Below, piece by piece: positions 1 to 10,257 of a DNA stretch of 64,000 nt. The position numbers and the translations under genes were made by a program. Source of the DNA: RU20A sp042610495 (GTDB lineage Bacteria; Pseudomonadota; Alphaproteobacteria; Rhizobiales; Rhizobiaceae). How positions within the stretch are numbered: the first letter of the stretch is position 1; each line of letters opens with the position of its first letter. Below the pieces are notes generated by a model. It was not told where the DNA came from, searched no databases, and saw only the letters and a program-made list of their open reading frames with translations. The DNA lies in contig NZ_JBHGAP010000004.1 of assembly GCF_042610495.1 (NCBI RefSeq), positions 62,001-126,000 of the forward strand, read 5' to 3'.

Positions 1-552
1 CTGTGACGCCGGCTTCAGCACCATCGCGCAGCCGGCAGCGAAGGCCGGGCCGGCCTTGCGGGTGATCATGGCATTCGGGAAGTTCCAGGGCGTGATGGCG
101 GCGACCACACCGATCGGCTGCTTCATCACCATGATGCGCTTGTCCGGCTGGTGACCCGGGATGAGGTCACCATAGAGACGGCGGGCTTCCTCGGCGAACC
201 ACTCGATAAAGCTCGCGCCATAGACGATCTCGCTCATGGCTTCGGCCAGCGGCTTGCCCTGTTCGGCCGTGAGGATGCGGCCCAGATCCTCCTTGTTCTC
301 GATCATCAGGTCGAACCACTTGCGCAGGATGCCGGAGCGCTCCTTGGCGGTGCGGGCAGCCCAGCCCTTCTGGGCGTTGCGGGCAGCCTCGATCGCCTCG
401 CGGGTTTCCGCGGCGCCGAGTTTCGGGACGTGGCCGATCGTCTCACCGGTAGCCGGATTCGTGACCGCAATGCCGGAGGCGGCGTCGGCCTCGATCCAGC
501 GACCGCCCACGAGGGCGGCCTGACGGAGAAGGGTGGGGTCCTTGAGCTGCAT
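1..552 (-). CDS. gabD: Succinate-semialdehyde dehydrogenase, N-terminal part (cut by window edge)
   Basis: The reverse strand from ATG at 552 is open for 184 codons and leaves the left edge without a stop, so about 300 residues are missing. It reads as the N-terminal NAD(P)-binding half of a class I aldehyde dehydrogenase. Visible blocks are EQGKPLAEA at 97-105, TPWNFP at 154-159 and KPAS at 180-183, whose lysine contacts the cofactor in this family. The start MQLKDPTLLRQ is typical of rhizobial GabD, which oxidises succinate semialdehyde to succinate at the end of GABA breakdown. The catalytic Cys and Glu lie outside the window, so substrate is inferred from the N-terminal style only. A second aldehyde dehydrogenase is at 57520-58956. 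Confidence 0.85.
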   Translation of the reverse strand, partial: MQLKDPTLLRQAALVGGRWIEADAASGIAVTNPATGETIGHVPKLGAAETREAIEAARNAQKGWAARTAKERSGILRKWFDLMIENKEDLGRILTAEQGKPLAEAMSEIVYGASFIEWFAEEARRLYGDLIPGHQPDKRIMVMKQPIGVVAAITPWNFPNAMITRKAGPAFAAGCAMVLKPASQ

Positions 553-678
553 GGGTCTTCCTCTGGCAAGCGGCCGGATCCGGTAAGGTCCGACAGGCGT
601 CAACAATCTTTGCAGAAATAATATAAGTTTTCTTCGCCGCGACAATGGGGGCTGTAAAAATTCGTGCGCCAAAATGAA

Positions 679-710
679 AAGGCGCGCGCGGATCGCTCCA
701 CGCGCGCCTT
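679..710 (-). terminator. Intrinsic terminator downstream of gyrB
   Basis: A perfect 10-bp inverted repeat (679-688 with 701-710, 12-base loop, GGCGCGCG core) lies 25 bases past the gyrB stop. Read on the reverse strand it is followed by a short T-rich tail (CCTTTTCATTTT), as expected for a factor-independent terminator. Confidence 0.75.
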
Positions 711-734
711 CAGACCTTCAAAAGCTGCAAGGGA

Positions 735-3170
<2,436 letters not shown>

Positions 3171-3306
3171 TCCGTTCGGTTCTTTCATCTGATCGGTCAG
3201 CGGCGAAGGCGCGTGCCGAATCAACGGTTTTTGTCAAGAAGACGCTACAGGAGATGGGCAGGAAGGATCAAACAGCTAGGCGCCGAAAGCGGCAGAAATC
3301 GGGGGA

Positions 3307-3684
3307 TCAAGGCCGGTTTTCCGGCCTCTCTCCTTCTTCGCGCAGGATTTCGAGCATTTTCTCCACAGTCCCGGCCGAGAGCCGCGCGATGTCGCGTGCG
3401 AGCAGGTTGGCAAGCAGCGTGTGGCGCGATGAAAGCCCGCCCGTGTCGATCGTCGCCTTCGGATCGGAAAGACCGGCAACACCGAACAGATGGTCCGCAT
3501 CGTCCCAGATGATGTTGAAATAGCCGGCGATGCGCTGAAGCAGGTCGAAGCTCGGGGCACCGCGGCGGCCATGTTCCAGCGCGGAGAGATAGGCCGGGGA
3601 CACGCCGATGCCCGCTGCCATCTCCTTCTGCGACACACCCTTTCGGTCGCGCAGCTGACGCAGCAGCTCACCGAAGGGGGTCAT
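3307..3684 (-). CDS. XRE-family helix-turn-helix regulator
   Basis: A 125-residue protein with an N-terminal Cro/C1-type helix-turn-helix (about residues 6-60; MTPFGELLRQLRDRKGVSQ, then GVSPAYLSALEHGRRG). The rest is a short helical tail that may dimerise; no ligand domain is visible. ATG 3684 is preceded by GGAGG at five bases' distance, and the start lies 17 bases inside the end of the upstream smr gene, so the two are probably translationally coupled. The target is unknown. The position between smr and gyrB suggests co-transcription with gyrase, but 136 bases separate it from gyrB, so a separate gyrB promoter is possible. Confidence 0.9.
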   Translation of the reverse strand: MTPFGELLRQLRDRKGVSQKEMAAGIGVSPAYLSALEHGRRGAPSFDLLQRIAGYFNIIWDDADHLFGVAGLSDPKATIDTGGLSSRHTLLANLLARDIARLSAGTVEKMLEILREEGERPENRP

Positions 3685-4258
3685 CGGGACCTCCGGCCCG
3701 GCGGGCGAGGCGCACATAGAGCGCGCCGTCGCCGCCATGATTGCGGGCAGCCGGTTCGTAGGATGAGATCAGGGACCGGAATTCCGGCAGCGAGAACCAC
3801 AGCGGCACCGCCCGCTTCAGCGCACCGTCGCTGCCGAAGGACGCGCCCTTTCCGGTGATGACGAGGACATGGCGAAGCCCGCGCTGATGGGCCTGCAGGA
3901 GGAAATGCAGGAGCAGGCCATGGGCTTCGCTCTGGATCAGGCCGTGAAGGTCGATGCGCGCTTCCAGCGGCAGGCGGCCCTTCTGGAGCTTCTTCTTCAC
4001 CGGCCGTTCCAGCGGATGATGAAGGCGCGCGGTGTCCGGCCGGCGTGCCGTGAGAGCAACGCCACCGGCAAGCTCGGTCTTTGCAGAGGCGGCGTTTCGC
4101 GCGGCGGGCGCAGGCGCTTCCGGCTCGGCTTCTGCGGGCATCAGGGCCTGGAGAAAGGCTTCGAGCTCCGCCTTGCGTCCGGGCAGCGGATTGACCGTGC
4201 GCGCGACCTTTCCCCAGAGAACGCGATCGTCGGCGGGCGGTGTCTTGCCTTTAGCCAT
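3668..4258 (-). CDS. Smr-domain protein (MutS2 C-terminal-like)
   Basis: A 196-residue protein with a basic, Ala/Pro-rich N-terminal region and an Smr domain at about 101-188. The diagnostic motifs are IDLHG (102-106), TGKG (135-138) and GGDGALYV (175-182). Smr domains are found alone or at the C-terminus of MutS2 and act as nucleases or nucleic-acid-binding modules; the substrate of this stand-alone form is not known. ATG 4258 overlaps the end of mltA by eight bases (ATGGCTAA), a coupling arrangement repeated across this operon. Longer upstream in-frame extensions would run through mltA and were rejected. Confidence 0.9.
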   Translation of the reverse strand: MAKGKTPPADDRVLWGKVARTVNPLPGRKAELEAFLQALMPAEAEPEAPAPAARNAASAKTELAGGVALTARRPDTARLHHPLERPVKKKLQKGRLPLEARIDLHGLIQSEAHGLLLHFLLQAHQRGLRHVLVITGKGASFGSDGALKRAVPLWFSLPEFRSLISSYEPAARNHGGDGALYVRLARRAGGPDDPLR

Positions 4259-5375
4259 GGCCAAGCCGCGCCGCCGTTGCCTTCGGAAGCAGGACATAGA
4301 AATCGGCCGCGTTGCGAACCGCGCCGGCTCGCTCTCCGGCCTCGTATCCGGACCCCGTGAAGATGTCGCCCCGTGCCGGGCCGATGATGGCCGAACCGGT
4401 ATCGAGCGCCAGCAGGGTACGCGCGAAGGGCTGCCCGTCATCCAGACGGGTCAGCGTTTCGCTGACGATGAAGAAGGGCGTTCCGAAGGTGTGGATGGTG
4501 CGATCGACGGCCAACGATCGATCCGGCTCGAGTGCCACCTTGGCAGCGGCGACAGGCCCCAGGGCGGCATCCTCGACAGCGGCCTCACGGAAGAAAATGT
4601 AGGATCGGTTGTGCCAGAGGATTTCGTCGACCCGCTCGGGGTGCGCCGCGAGCCAGGCGCGGATGGTCTGCATGGAAACGATTGCAGGATCCAACTCGCC
4701 CAGATCCATCAGGTGCTTCCCGATGGGCGAGAAGGCATGGCCAGCTTTCGCCGCATAGGTGATGCGCGTTATCTGGCCATCGCGAAACATCAGGCGGGCA
4801 GCGCCTTGTACATGCGCGAAGAAGACATCGACCTTCGAGCGCGCATAGGCGATTTCCAGCCCCTGTCCTTGAAGGGCGCCCTCATCGATGGCGCGCCGAT
4901 CCGGATAAAGGCCGATGCTTCCGTCTGTCAGCTGGCGACCGAAGACGATGCCGGGGTCGATATCGCCGGGGCGGTTGTCTGCATCGAGATCTATCAGATC
5001 CGCCGGCCGGCGATAGAACGGGAAGCGGTATGTGTCGTCGGCAACCGCGCTCACCTCCACTTCCGGTTCATAGAAGGCGGTTACAAAGCCGCGCTTGCCG
5101 GCGGCGGGCCGAACGAGAAAGGGAACGAATGCGGATTGAAGGGCGTGGCGGGCGGCTTCGGCATTGTCCGCCGATCGGGGTATTTGTCGATAGGCCGACA
5201 AGAGGTCGTCCGCCGTCACACCCACATGGCCAGGCTTATAGGGTTTGCCGCCTCCTTCAAGGTAGAGACGACAGCGGCTCATCGTCGACAGAACAGGGGA
5301 GGGATCATCCCGATCCCATCCCGGCACATCCATCCAGGACAAGGGATGAAGCGAGTAGTCCGGCGCCGGCACCAT
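4251..5375 (-). CDS. mltA: Lytic murein transglycosylase A
   Basis: MltA-family enzymes cleave the MurNAc-GlcNAc bond of peptidoglycan to form 1,6-anhydro-MurNAc. This 374-residue protein has the MltA barrel (YEPEVEVS, then GIVFGRQLTDGSIGLYPDRRAI) followed by a C-terminal 3D domain whose conserved aspartates appear at D325 (ALDTG) and D337 (GDIF); one of these corresponds to the catalytic Asp of E. coli MltA. No clear signal peptide or lipobox precedes the domain, so export is unexplained from the ATG at 5375; a start error or non-classical export is possible. It begins nine bases after the Tim44-like stop and overlaps smr. Confidence 0.92.
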   Translation of the reverse strand: MVPAPDYSLHPLSWMDVPGWDRDDPSPVLSTMSRCRLYLEGGGKPYKPGHVGVTADDLLSAYRQIPRSADNAEAARHALQSAFVPFLVRPAAGKRGFVTAFYEPEVEVSAVADDTYRFPFYRRPADLIDLDADNRPGDIDPGIVFGRQLTDGSIGLYPDRRAIDEGALQGQGLEIAYARSKVDVFFAHVQGAARLMFRDGQITRITYAAKAGHAFSPIGKHLMDLGELDPAIVSMQTIRAWLAAHPERVDEILWHNRSYIFFREAAVEDAALGPVAAAKVALEPDRSLAVDRTIHTFGTPFFIVSETLTRLDDGQPFARTLLALDTGSAIIGPARGDIFTGSGYEAGERAGAVRNAADFYVLLPKATAARLGHG

Positions 5376-5384
5376 CCATCAACC

Positions 5385-6080
5385 TCAGGCTTCGGATTCG
5401 GTCGCAATAAGCTTCCAGTTCGGATCGCGAGAGCGCGTATCGCGGGCAAAGGTCCAGAGATCGTTGACCTCGCCGACGGCTTCGGCATCGCCATCGATGA
5501 CCTTTCCGGACTTATCGTAAGTCGCCGAAATCAGCTGGCTGGCAATTTTCAGCGTGATCGTCGCCTCGCTGCCGCGCAGGTCGGCCTGCACGATATCGGC
5601 CTTGTCGATGCCCACGAAGCTTGACTTGACGACTTCGCCGCGAGATTCGCGATCGGCGATGGCAGCGCTGAAGCCATCGAAGACTTCCTTTGACAGAAGC
5701 CCTTTCAGCGTCTTCCGATCGCCATCGGCAAAGGCCATCACGATCATCTCGTAGGCCATCCGCGCACCGGCGACGAATTCCTTCGGATTGAACGTGCTAT
5801 CCACCTCCTGCAGTCGCCGGAGCTGGTCGTTCAGTTCGGAGCCGACCGGTGCGTAGGCGTCGATTGCAGCATACCGATCGACGGGCTCCCCCGCTTCATC
5901 CCGGCGCGGAAGCTGGATGACCTTGCCGGAATCGACCGTCTCAGGCGCATCGCGCTTGGCGACCGGATCGAAAGGCGGCTTCTCGTGTCCGGTACGACGG
6001 CCGAGAACGCTGCGCAGTTGCAGGAAGATGACAACCGCCGCCACCAGAAAAAACAATGTTACAAAGTCGAACGATCCCAT
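5385..6080 (-). CDS. Tim44-like domain protein, membrane anchored
   Basis: A 231-residue protein with an N-terminal transmembrane segment (about residues 4-22, FDFVTLFFLVAAVVIFLQL), a charged linker with KPPFDP and PVDRYAAI, and a C-terminal Tim44-like fold from about residue 80 (FNPKEFVAGARMAYEMIV). Bacterial Tim44-like proteins share a domain with the mitochondrial import factor; in alphaproteobacteria they are membrane proteins whose job is poorly settled. ATG 6080 follows GGTGGAA; a GTG six bases upstream is the alternative. It heads the reverse-strand series ending in gyrB and is divergent from fxsA, as is common in rhizobia. Confidence 0.88.
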   Translation of the reverse strand: MGSFDFVTLFFLVAAVVIFLQLRSVLGRRTGHEKPPFDPVAKRDAPETVDSGKVIQLPRRDEAGEPVDRYAAIDAYAPVGSELNDQLRRLQEVDSTFNPKEFVAGARMAYEMIVMAFADGDRKTLKGLLSKEVFDGFSAAIADRESRGEVVKSSFVGIDKADIVQADLRGSEATITLKIASQLISATYDKSGKVIDGDAEAVGEVNDLWTFARDTRSRDPNWKLIATESEA

Positions 6081-6098
6081 TTCCACCCGAAGCCGATC

Positions 6099-6128
6099 TT
6101 AACGTTCAGTCCTGTAATCCCATATAGT
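6099..6128 (+). promoter_or_regulatory. Candidate promoter for fxsA
   Basis: TTAACG (6099-6104), 18-base spacer, TATAGT (6123-6128). It lies in the 120-base gap between the divergent Tim44-like gene and fxsA and resembles the rhizobial CTTGAC-N17-CTATAT promoter. Assigned by eye only. Confidence 0.4.
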
Positions 6129-6200
6129 CCGCTCGGCCGGTTCATTCAAATGCCGATGCCTTGATCGGCGCTCACCGGCAAAGATCTCGAAAGGATGATC

Positions 6201-6746
6201 ATGCTTCGCTCCCTCCTCGTGCCGCTTCTGCTGCTCATGCCGGTGATCGAACTCTTCTCGATCATCTATGCCGCGGCCAAGCTCGGCTTCCTTGCAACAG
6301 TCGCCTGGCTTGTCATCGATCTTGTGGTCGGCGGACTTCTCATTCGTGCGTCCGGGCAGAGAATGAGATCGCAGCGGATGTTTTCGCTCAGCGATCGTGC
6401 CCAGATCGGCGCACTGCTGAGCAACAGCGCGATCGTGCTTTCCGGTGTGCTGATTGCCATCCCCGGCTTCGTCACAGACATTCTCGGTCTCGCCATTCTG
6501 TTTCCGCCGACACGTCATCTGCTCGCGCGGGCTCTCGTCGGAAAGGTCGTCGTGACCCGCAACGACATGCGCACCGGCTTTACCGCCGAGTTCCGGTCGA
6601 CGGGAGCTGGCTATCCGCAGGACAGGGCAGAGCGCGGATTCACGCGTCCCGGGGAAGCCGGCGTTGTCGATCTCGACCCTGAAGAATTTCACCGCGAGGG
6701 CGGGTCAGACGCGTCAGGGCGACTCAACGGACCGGACAAGCCCTGA
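6201..6746 (+). CDS. fxsA: FxsA-family membrane protein
   Basis: A 181-residue inner-membrane protein with hydrophobic segments at about 3-25, 28-48 and 75-98 and a soluble, acidic C-terminal tail. FxsA is named for relieving phage T7 exclusion by plasmid F in E. coli when over-expressed; its normal role is unclear. The PVIELF motif near residue 14 is typical of the family. ATG 6201 is chosen over ATG 6195 because AAGGA lies five bases before it. It is followed by secB with an 83-base gap. Confidence 0.88.
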   Translation: MLRSLLVPLLLLMPVIELFSIIYAAAKLGFLATVAWLVIDLVVGGLLIRASGQRMRSQRMFSLSDRAQIGALLSNSAIVLSGVLIAIPGFVTDILGLAILFPPTRHLLARALVGKVVVTRNDMRTGFTAEFRSTGAGYPQDRAERGFTRPGEAGVVDLDPEEFHREGGSDASGRLNGPDKP

Positions 6747-6771
6747 CACAGCTGACGTCCGGCGGGTCGGG

Positions 6772-6800
6772 TTGTAAGCCTCCAGTCGAAATGATAGATG
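6772..6800 (+). promoter_or_regulatory. Candidate promoter for secB
   Basis: TTGTAA (6772-6777), 17-base spacer, TAGATG (6795-6800), placed 30 bases before the secB start. The -10 match is weak. Confidence 0.3.
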
Positions 6801-6829
6801 GCTGACACCATCATTCCGAGGAAGCATCT

Positions 6830-7324
6830 ATGACCACCGATCCTTCGACAAACGGCAATGGCAGCGCTCAGGCCGCGCCGTCGCTGAACATTCTCGCCCA
6901 GTATGTGAAGGATCTATCCTTCGAAAACCCGGGCGCGCCGCGCTCGCTGCAGGCTCGCGACCGCGCGCCCGCGATCAACATCAATGTCAACGTCAATGCC
7001 AATCCGCTTTCGGAAACGGAATTTGACGTGGTGCTGACGCTGAACGCGATCGCCAAGGACGGCGACAAGGCTGTCTTCAATGTCGAGCTGACCTATGGCG
7101 GCGTGTTCCGCGTAGCCGGCTTCCCCCAGGAACACATGCTTCCGCTGCTCTTCATCGAGTGCCCGCGCCTGCTGTTCCCGTTCGCCCGCCAGATCGTGGC
7201 CGATGCCACGCGCAATGGCGGCTTCCCGCCGCTCCTCATCGACCCCATCGATTTCGGCGCGATGTTTGCCCAGCGCATGGCCGAGGAGAAGGTCCGCTCG
7301 CAGGTCGGCGAAGTCGCGAACTGA
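6830..7324 (+). CDS. secB: Protein-export chaperone SecB
   Basis: SecB is a cytosolic tetrameric chaperone that keeps preproteins unfolded and passes them to SecA. The 164-residue product has the conserved core (LNILAQYVKDLSFENP, then FNVELTYGGVFRV and FPFARQIVADATRNGGFPPLLIDPIDF). Length fits alphaproteobacterial SecB. ATG 6830 follows a GAGGAAGC ribosome site. A strong hairpin terminator follows 26 bases after the stop. Confidence 0.97.
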   Translation: MTTDPSTNGNGSAQAAPSLNILAQYVKDLSFENPGAPRSLQARDRAPAININVNVNANPLSETEFDVVLTLNAIAKDGDKAVFNVELTYGGVFRVAGFPQEHMLPLLFIECPRLLFPFARQIVADATRNGGFPPLLIDPIDFGAMFAQRMAEEKVRSQVGEVAN

Positions 7325-7350
7325 TTGGCTTCATTTTCAGGTGTTATGCA

Positions 7351-7380
7351 AAAGGCCCGGGTCTCGCGACCCGGGCCTTT
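7351..7380. terminator. Bidirectional terminator between secB and dnaQ
   Basis: A perfect 13-bp stem (7351-7363 with 7368-7380) with a TCGC loop; arms begin AAA and end TTT and the forward side continues TTCGTTT. It serves secB and, from the other side, the convergent dnaQ. Confidence 0.9.
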
Positions 7381-7408
7381 TTCGTTTCAGTGATGTCCAT
7401 TGGACGGC

Positions 7409-8119
7409 TCAGTCACCACTTCCAAATTTTCTCCAGATGGCCTTCTCGCCCATCTTGGCGACCATCGCCGCATGGGCGGCCCGTTCTTCTTCGCCGAGAC
7501 GCGGAGCCAGAGGGGTGGGGCGGGGCGGCAGCATGCCGAGATCCTCCGCATCACCTTTGGCCGCCGCTGCCTTGCGGGCTGTATTGGAGACAAGCGACAA
7601 GCCGGCCTGCCGACCCCCGATCATCTCGATATAGACTTCGGCCAGTAGCTCGGAGTCGAGAAGGGCACCGTGCTTGGCGCGGTGGGAATTGTCGATGCCA
7701 AACCGGCGGCAGAGCGCGTCAAGCGAGTTCGGCCCTTTCGGAAACTTGCGCCGCGCCATGGCAAGCGTATCGAGCACACGGTCCTGGGCTATGGGCGCGA
7801 TGCCGAGGCGGGCAAACTCCGCATTGATGAAGCCCATGTCGAAGGTCGCGTTGTGGGCGACCCATCGAGCATCTCCGAAGAAGGTGATGATCTCTTCCGC
7901 CACGGCTTCGAAGCGGGGCTTGTCGGCCAGGAACTCGTCGGTGATGCCGTGAACGGCAAGCGCATCCGGATGCACCTTCCGGTCACCGGGATTAATGTAG
8001 ATGTGGATCGTCCGGCCGGTCGGGAAGGAGTTGTCGAGTTCGATGCCGCCGATTTCGATGATGCGATCTTCGCGACTATCGAGACCCGTCGTTTCCGTAT
8101 CGAAGATGATCTCACGCAT
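7409..8119 (-). CDS. dnaQ: DNA polymerase III epsilon subunit (3'-5' proofreading exonuclease)
   Basis: Epsilon removes misincorporated bases in the Pol III core. The 236-residue product shows the DEDDh exonuclease motifs: Exo I FDTETTG (catalytic D7 and E9), Exo II HNATFDMGFIN, and Exo III HRAKHGALLDSELL with its His and Asp. The C-terminal tail after about residue 185 is variable and would contact the alpha subunit. The start overlaps the coaE stop by eight bases, making it the last gene of the ppsR-maf-aroE-coaE-dnaQ series. Confidence 0.96.
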   Translation of the reverse strand: MREIIFDTETTGLDSREDRIIEIGGIELDNSFPTGRTIHIYINPGDRKVHPDALAVHGITDEFLADKPRFEAVAEEIITFFGDARWVAHNATFDMGFINAEFARLGIAPIAQDRVLDTLAMARRKFPKGPNSLDALCRRFGIDNSHRAKHGALLDSELLAEVYIEMIGGRQAGLSLVSNTARKAAAAKGDAEDLGMLPPRPTPLAPRLGEEERAAHAAMVAKMGEKAIWRKFGSGD

Positions 8120-8726
8120 CGTTGATCCTTCCTTCCGTTGCCGCCTGGGCGGTCAATGTCTCGATGATGCGAGCAACGGCTGCACGCGCGACATGATAGC
8201 CGAGACCGGTATCGATGACGAAATCAGCCCGACGAATCTTTTCGGCATCCGGCATCTGGCGGGCGCGGATCATCTCGAATTTTTCTTCCGTCATGCCCGG
8301 ACGCGCCAGCACCCGTTCATGCTGGATCGCCGGATCGCAGGTGACGACAAGAACACGATCGACGCGATCGCGCGCGCCGACCTCGAAGAGCAGAGGCACA
8401 TCCACGACGACGAGTGATGCACCCTTGATGCGTTCGCCTTCGACAAAACGCCGCTCCCGCTCGCGCACCATCGGATGAACGATCGCCTCGAGGTCGGCAA
8501 AGAGGGCAGGTTTAGCCGCGAGCAGTCGGGAGAGGGCAGCCCTGTCGACAACGCCATCGGAGACCGCGCCCGGGAATTTCATGGATATCGGTTCAACGGC
8601 ATCCGTCTGATAGAGATCATGGACGATGGCATCGGCATCCGAGACCGCGATCCCGGCATCGCGGAACATCGCCGCGGTGGTCGATTTTCCCGTACCGATC
8701 GATCCTGTGAGTCCGAGAACGATCAT
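8112..8726 (-). CDS. coaE: Dephospho-CoA kinase
   Basis: CoaE phosphorylates the 3'-hydroxyl of dephospho-CoA, the last step of coenzyme A synthesis. The 204-residue protein begins with a P-loop (GLTGSIGTGKST, 5-16) followed by FRDAGIAVSDADAIVHDLY, and carries the lid/CoA region DVPLLFE typical of the family. It overlaps aroE by four bases (ATGA type) and dnaQ by eight, so these genes are translated as one unit. Confidence 0.96.
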   Translation of the reverse strand: MIVLGLTGSIGTGKSTTAAMFRDAGIAVSDADAIVHDLYQTDAVEPISMKFPGAVSDGVVDRAALSRLLAAKPALFADLEAIVHPMVRERERRFVEGERIKGASLVVVDVPLLFEVGARDRVDRVLVVTCDPAIQHERVLARPGMTEEKFEMIRARQMPDAEKIRRADFVIDTGLGYHVARAAVARIIETLTAQAATEGRINDA

Positions 8727-9586
8727 ACATGCGCCTCAAGGTCTGCCACGACGAGAGCGCGGAGTTCGGGTGTCACGACGGGCCTCTTGCCGAACCAGCG
8801 CGCGAACCCGGGCACTGCCTGGTGCAACAACATGCCGAGACCATCGACCGTCCTTAGTCCTCGATCTGCAGCCTGCCGCAGGATTGGCGTCATCAGCGGC
8901 ACATAGACGATGTCTGTCACCAGCGCGGTTGCCTTCATCGCGTCCATCGGCAGCGTGGCGACGTCGGCACCGTCCATTCCCATCGACGTGGTGTTGACCA
9001 GAAAATCCGCGTCAGAGAGATGCTCGGTCATTCCCTCCAGATCGTGCGCGCTGGTGGCCGGGCCGAACCGATCCGCGAGGTCATGGGCGCGCGCTACCGT
9101 CCGGTTGAGGATACGGATGTCGCGAATGCCGCGATCACGCAGCGACTGCACCACAGCCCGGGCCGCGCCGCCGGCACCGAGAACGACCGCAGTCTTGACC
9201 TGGCTGTCCCAACCGGGGGCCTGCGCATCGAGATTGCCGACGAACCCTTCGCCGTCGGTGTTCGTGGCATGCAGGCGTCCGTCGCTCATCCAGACCGTAT
9301 TGGTCGCTCCGATCTCAAGGGCGAGATCGTCCGGTTCATCGACGAGACCGAGTGCGGCTTCCTTGTGAGGAATGGTGACATTGCCGCCGACCAAGGCAAG
9401 ATCGCCCTGTCTGATGCCGGCAAAGAATGCTGGCAGATCATCCGGGCTGATGTCGATGGCGCGATAGCTTCCGGGCAGATCGAGCGTCTTCAACCAATGC
9501 CCATGAATGATCGGCGAGCGGGAATGCTTGATCGGGTGACCGATGACGAAAGCGTGGTTAACAAATGTTTCACGTGAATCACGCAT
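8723..9586 (-). CDS. aroE: Shikimate dehydrogenase
   Basis: AroE reduces 3-dehydroshikimate to shikimate with NADPH in aromatic amino-acid synthesis. In 287 residues it shows the substrate-binding HSRSPIIHG (21-29), the catalytic lysine K75 in NVTIPHKEAA, the NTDGEGF block, and the NADP-binding GAGGAARAV. ATG 9586 (MRDSRETFVNHAF) is where family similarity starts; it overlaps the maf stop by eight bases. The first 20 bases or so contain a one-mismatch parS sequence. Confidence 0.95.
   Translation of the reverse strand: MRDSRETFVNHAFVIGHPIKHSRSPIIHGHWLKTLDLPGSYRAIDISPDDLPAFFAGIRQGDLALVGGNVTIPHKEAALGLVDEPDDLALEIGATNTVWMSDGRLHATNTDGEGFVGNLDAQAPGWDSQVKTAVVLGAGGAARAVVQSLRDRGIRDIRILNRTVARAHDLADRFGPATSAHDLEGMTEHLSDADFLVNTTSMGMDGADVATLPMDAMKATALVTDIVYVPLMTPILRQAADRGLRTVDGLGMLLHQAVPGFARWFGKRPVVTPELRALVVADLEAHV
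9566..9581. promoter_or_regulatory. Degenerate parS-like site inside aroE/maf overlap
   Basis: TGTTTCACGTGAATCA differs at one position from the 16-base parS palindrome (TGTTTCACGTGAAACA). It sits at the aroE 5' end, about 1.5 kb from the putative origin on the side opposite the other parS sites. Confidence 0.5.
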
Positions 9587-10178
9587 CGAGCAGTCCTTCC
9601 CGGCGCAGCGCCGCCAGTAGCGGAAGAAGGGGTAGGCCGACGATCGTGAAATAGTCCCCCTCGATCGCATCGAAGAGCTGCACACCTTCGGCTTCCAGTT
9701 GATAGGCTCCGACACTTTTCAGGATCCGGTCGCCGGCTTTTTCGAGATAGGCATCAATGAAAGCCGACGAAAGATTGCGCACCGTCAGGCGGGCCGAGAC
9801 GACCGTTTCGAACACGACCGTCCCGTCTTTCACGAGAGCGACCGCGCTGTTGAGCTGATGGGTTTTGCCAGAGAGCGTTTCCAGATGGCTGCGTGCTTCG
9901 TCCCGGTTGGCGGGCTTGTGGAACACGCGCTCGCCCAGCGACATCGTCTGATCCGAGCCGATCACCAGGGTTGCGGGGTGCCTGGACGCCACATCCATGG
10001 CTTTCGCGCGCGCGAGATGAAGGGCGATGTCTTGCGGATTGGCTCCATCACGGTAGAGCGGCTCTTCGATCGCACGTTCGTCGATCGAGGCAGCCTCCCA
10101 ACGAAAGGCCACGCCGGCATTTTCCAGAAGGGTGCGGCGGAAAGGGCTTGAGGAAGCCAGAATGAGGGGGGCGGCCAT
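9579..10178 (-). CDS. maf: Maf/YceF-type nucleotide pyrophosphatase
   Basis: Maf proteins hydrolyse non-canonical or modified nucleoside triphosphates to monophosphates. The 199-residue product has the N-terminal signature LASSSPFRRTLLENAG and the catalytic region GSDQTMSLG. The SSSPFRR and GSDQ forms are those of the YceF branch, which in E. coli prefers 7-methyl-GTP, rather than the YhdE branch that prefers dTTP/UTP; that preference is inferred. It overlaps aroE by eight bases and lies 79 bases after the ppsR stop. Confidence 0.93.
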   Translation of the reverse strand: MAAPLILASSSPFRRTLLENAGVAFRWEAASIDERAIEEPLYRDGANPQDIALHLARAKAMDVASRHPATLVIGSDQTMSLGERVFHKPANRDEARSHLETLSGKTHQLNSAVALVKDGTVVFETVVSARLTVRNLSSAFIDAYLEKAGDRILKSVGAYQLEAEGVQLFDAIEGDYFTIVGLPLLPLLAALRREGLLDA

Positions 10179-10257
10179 GGCTGAAGCTTTCTGTCAGCGG
10201 TAAGAAGCGGCTCGGCTGCGATCATCCCTTCAAGACCGACGCGCCGGCGATTCGGCT

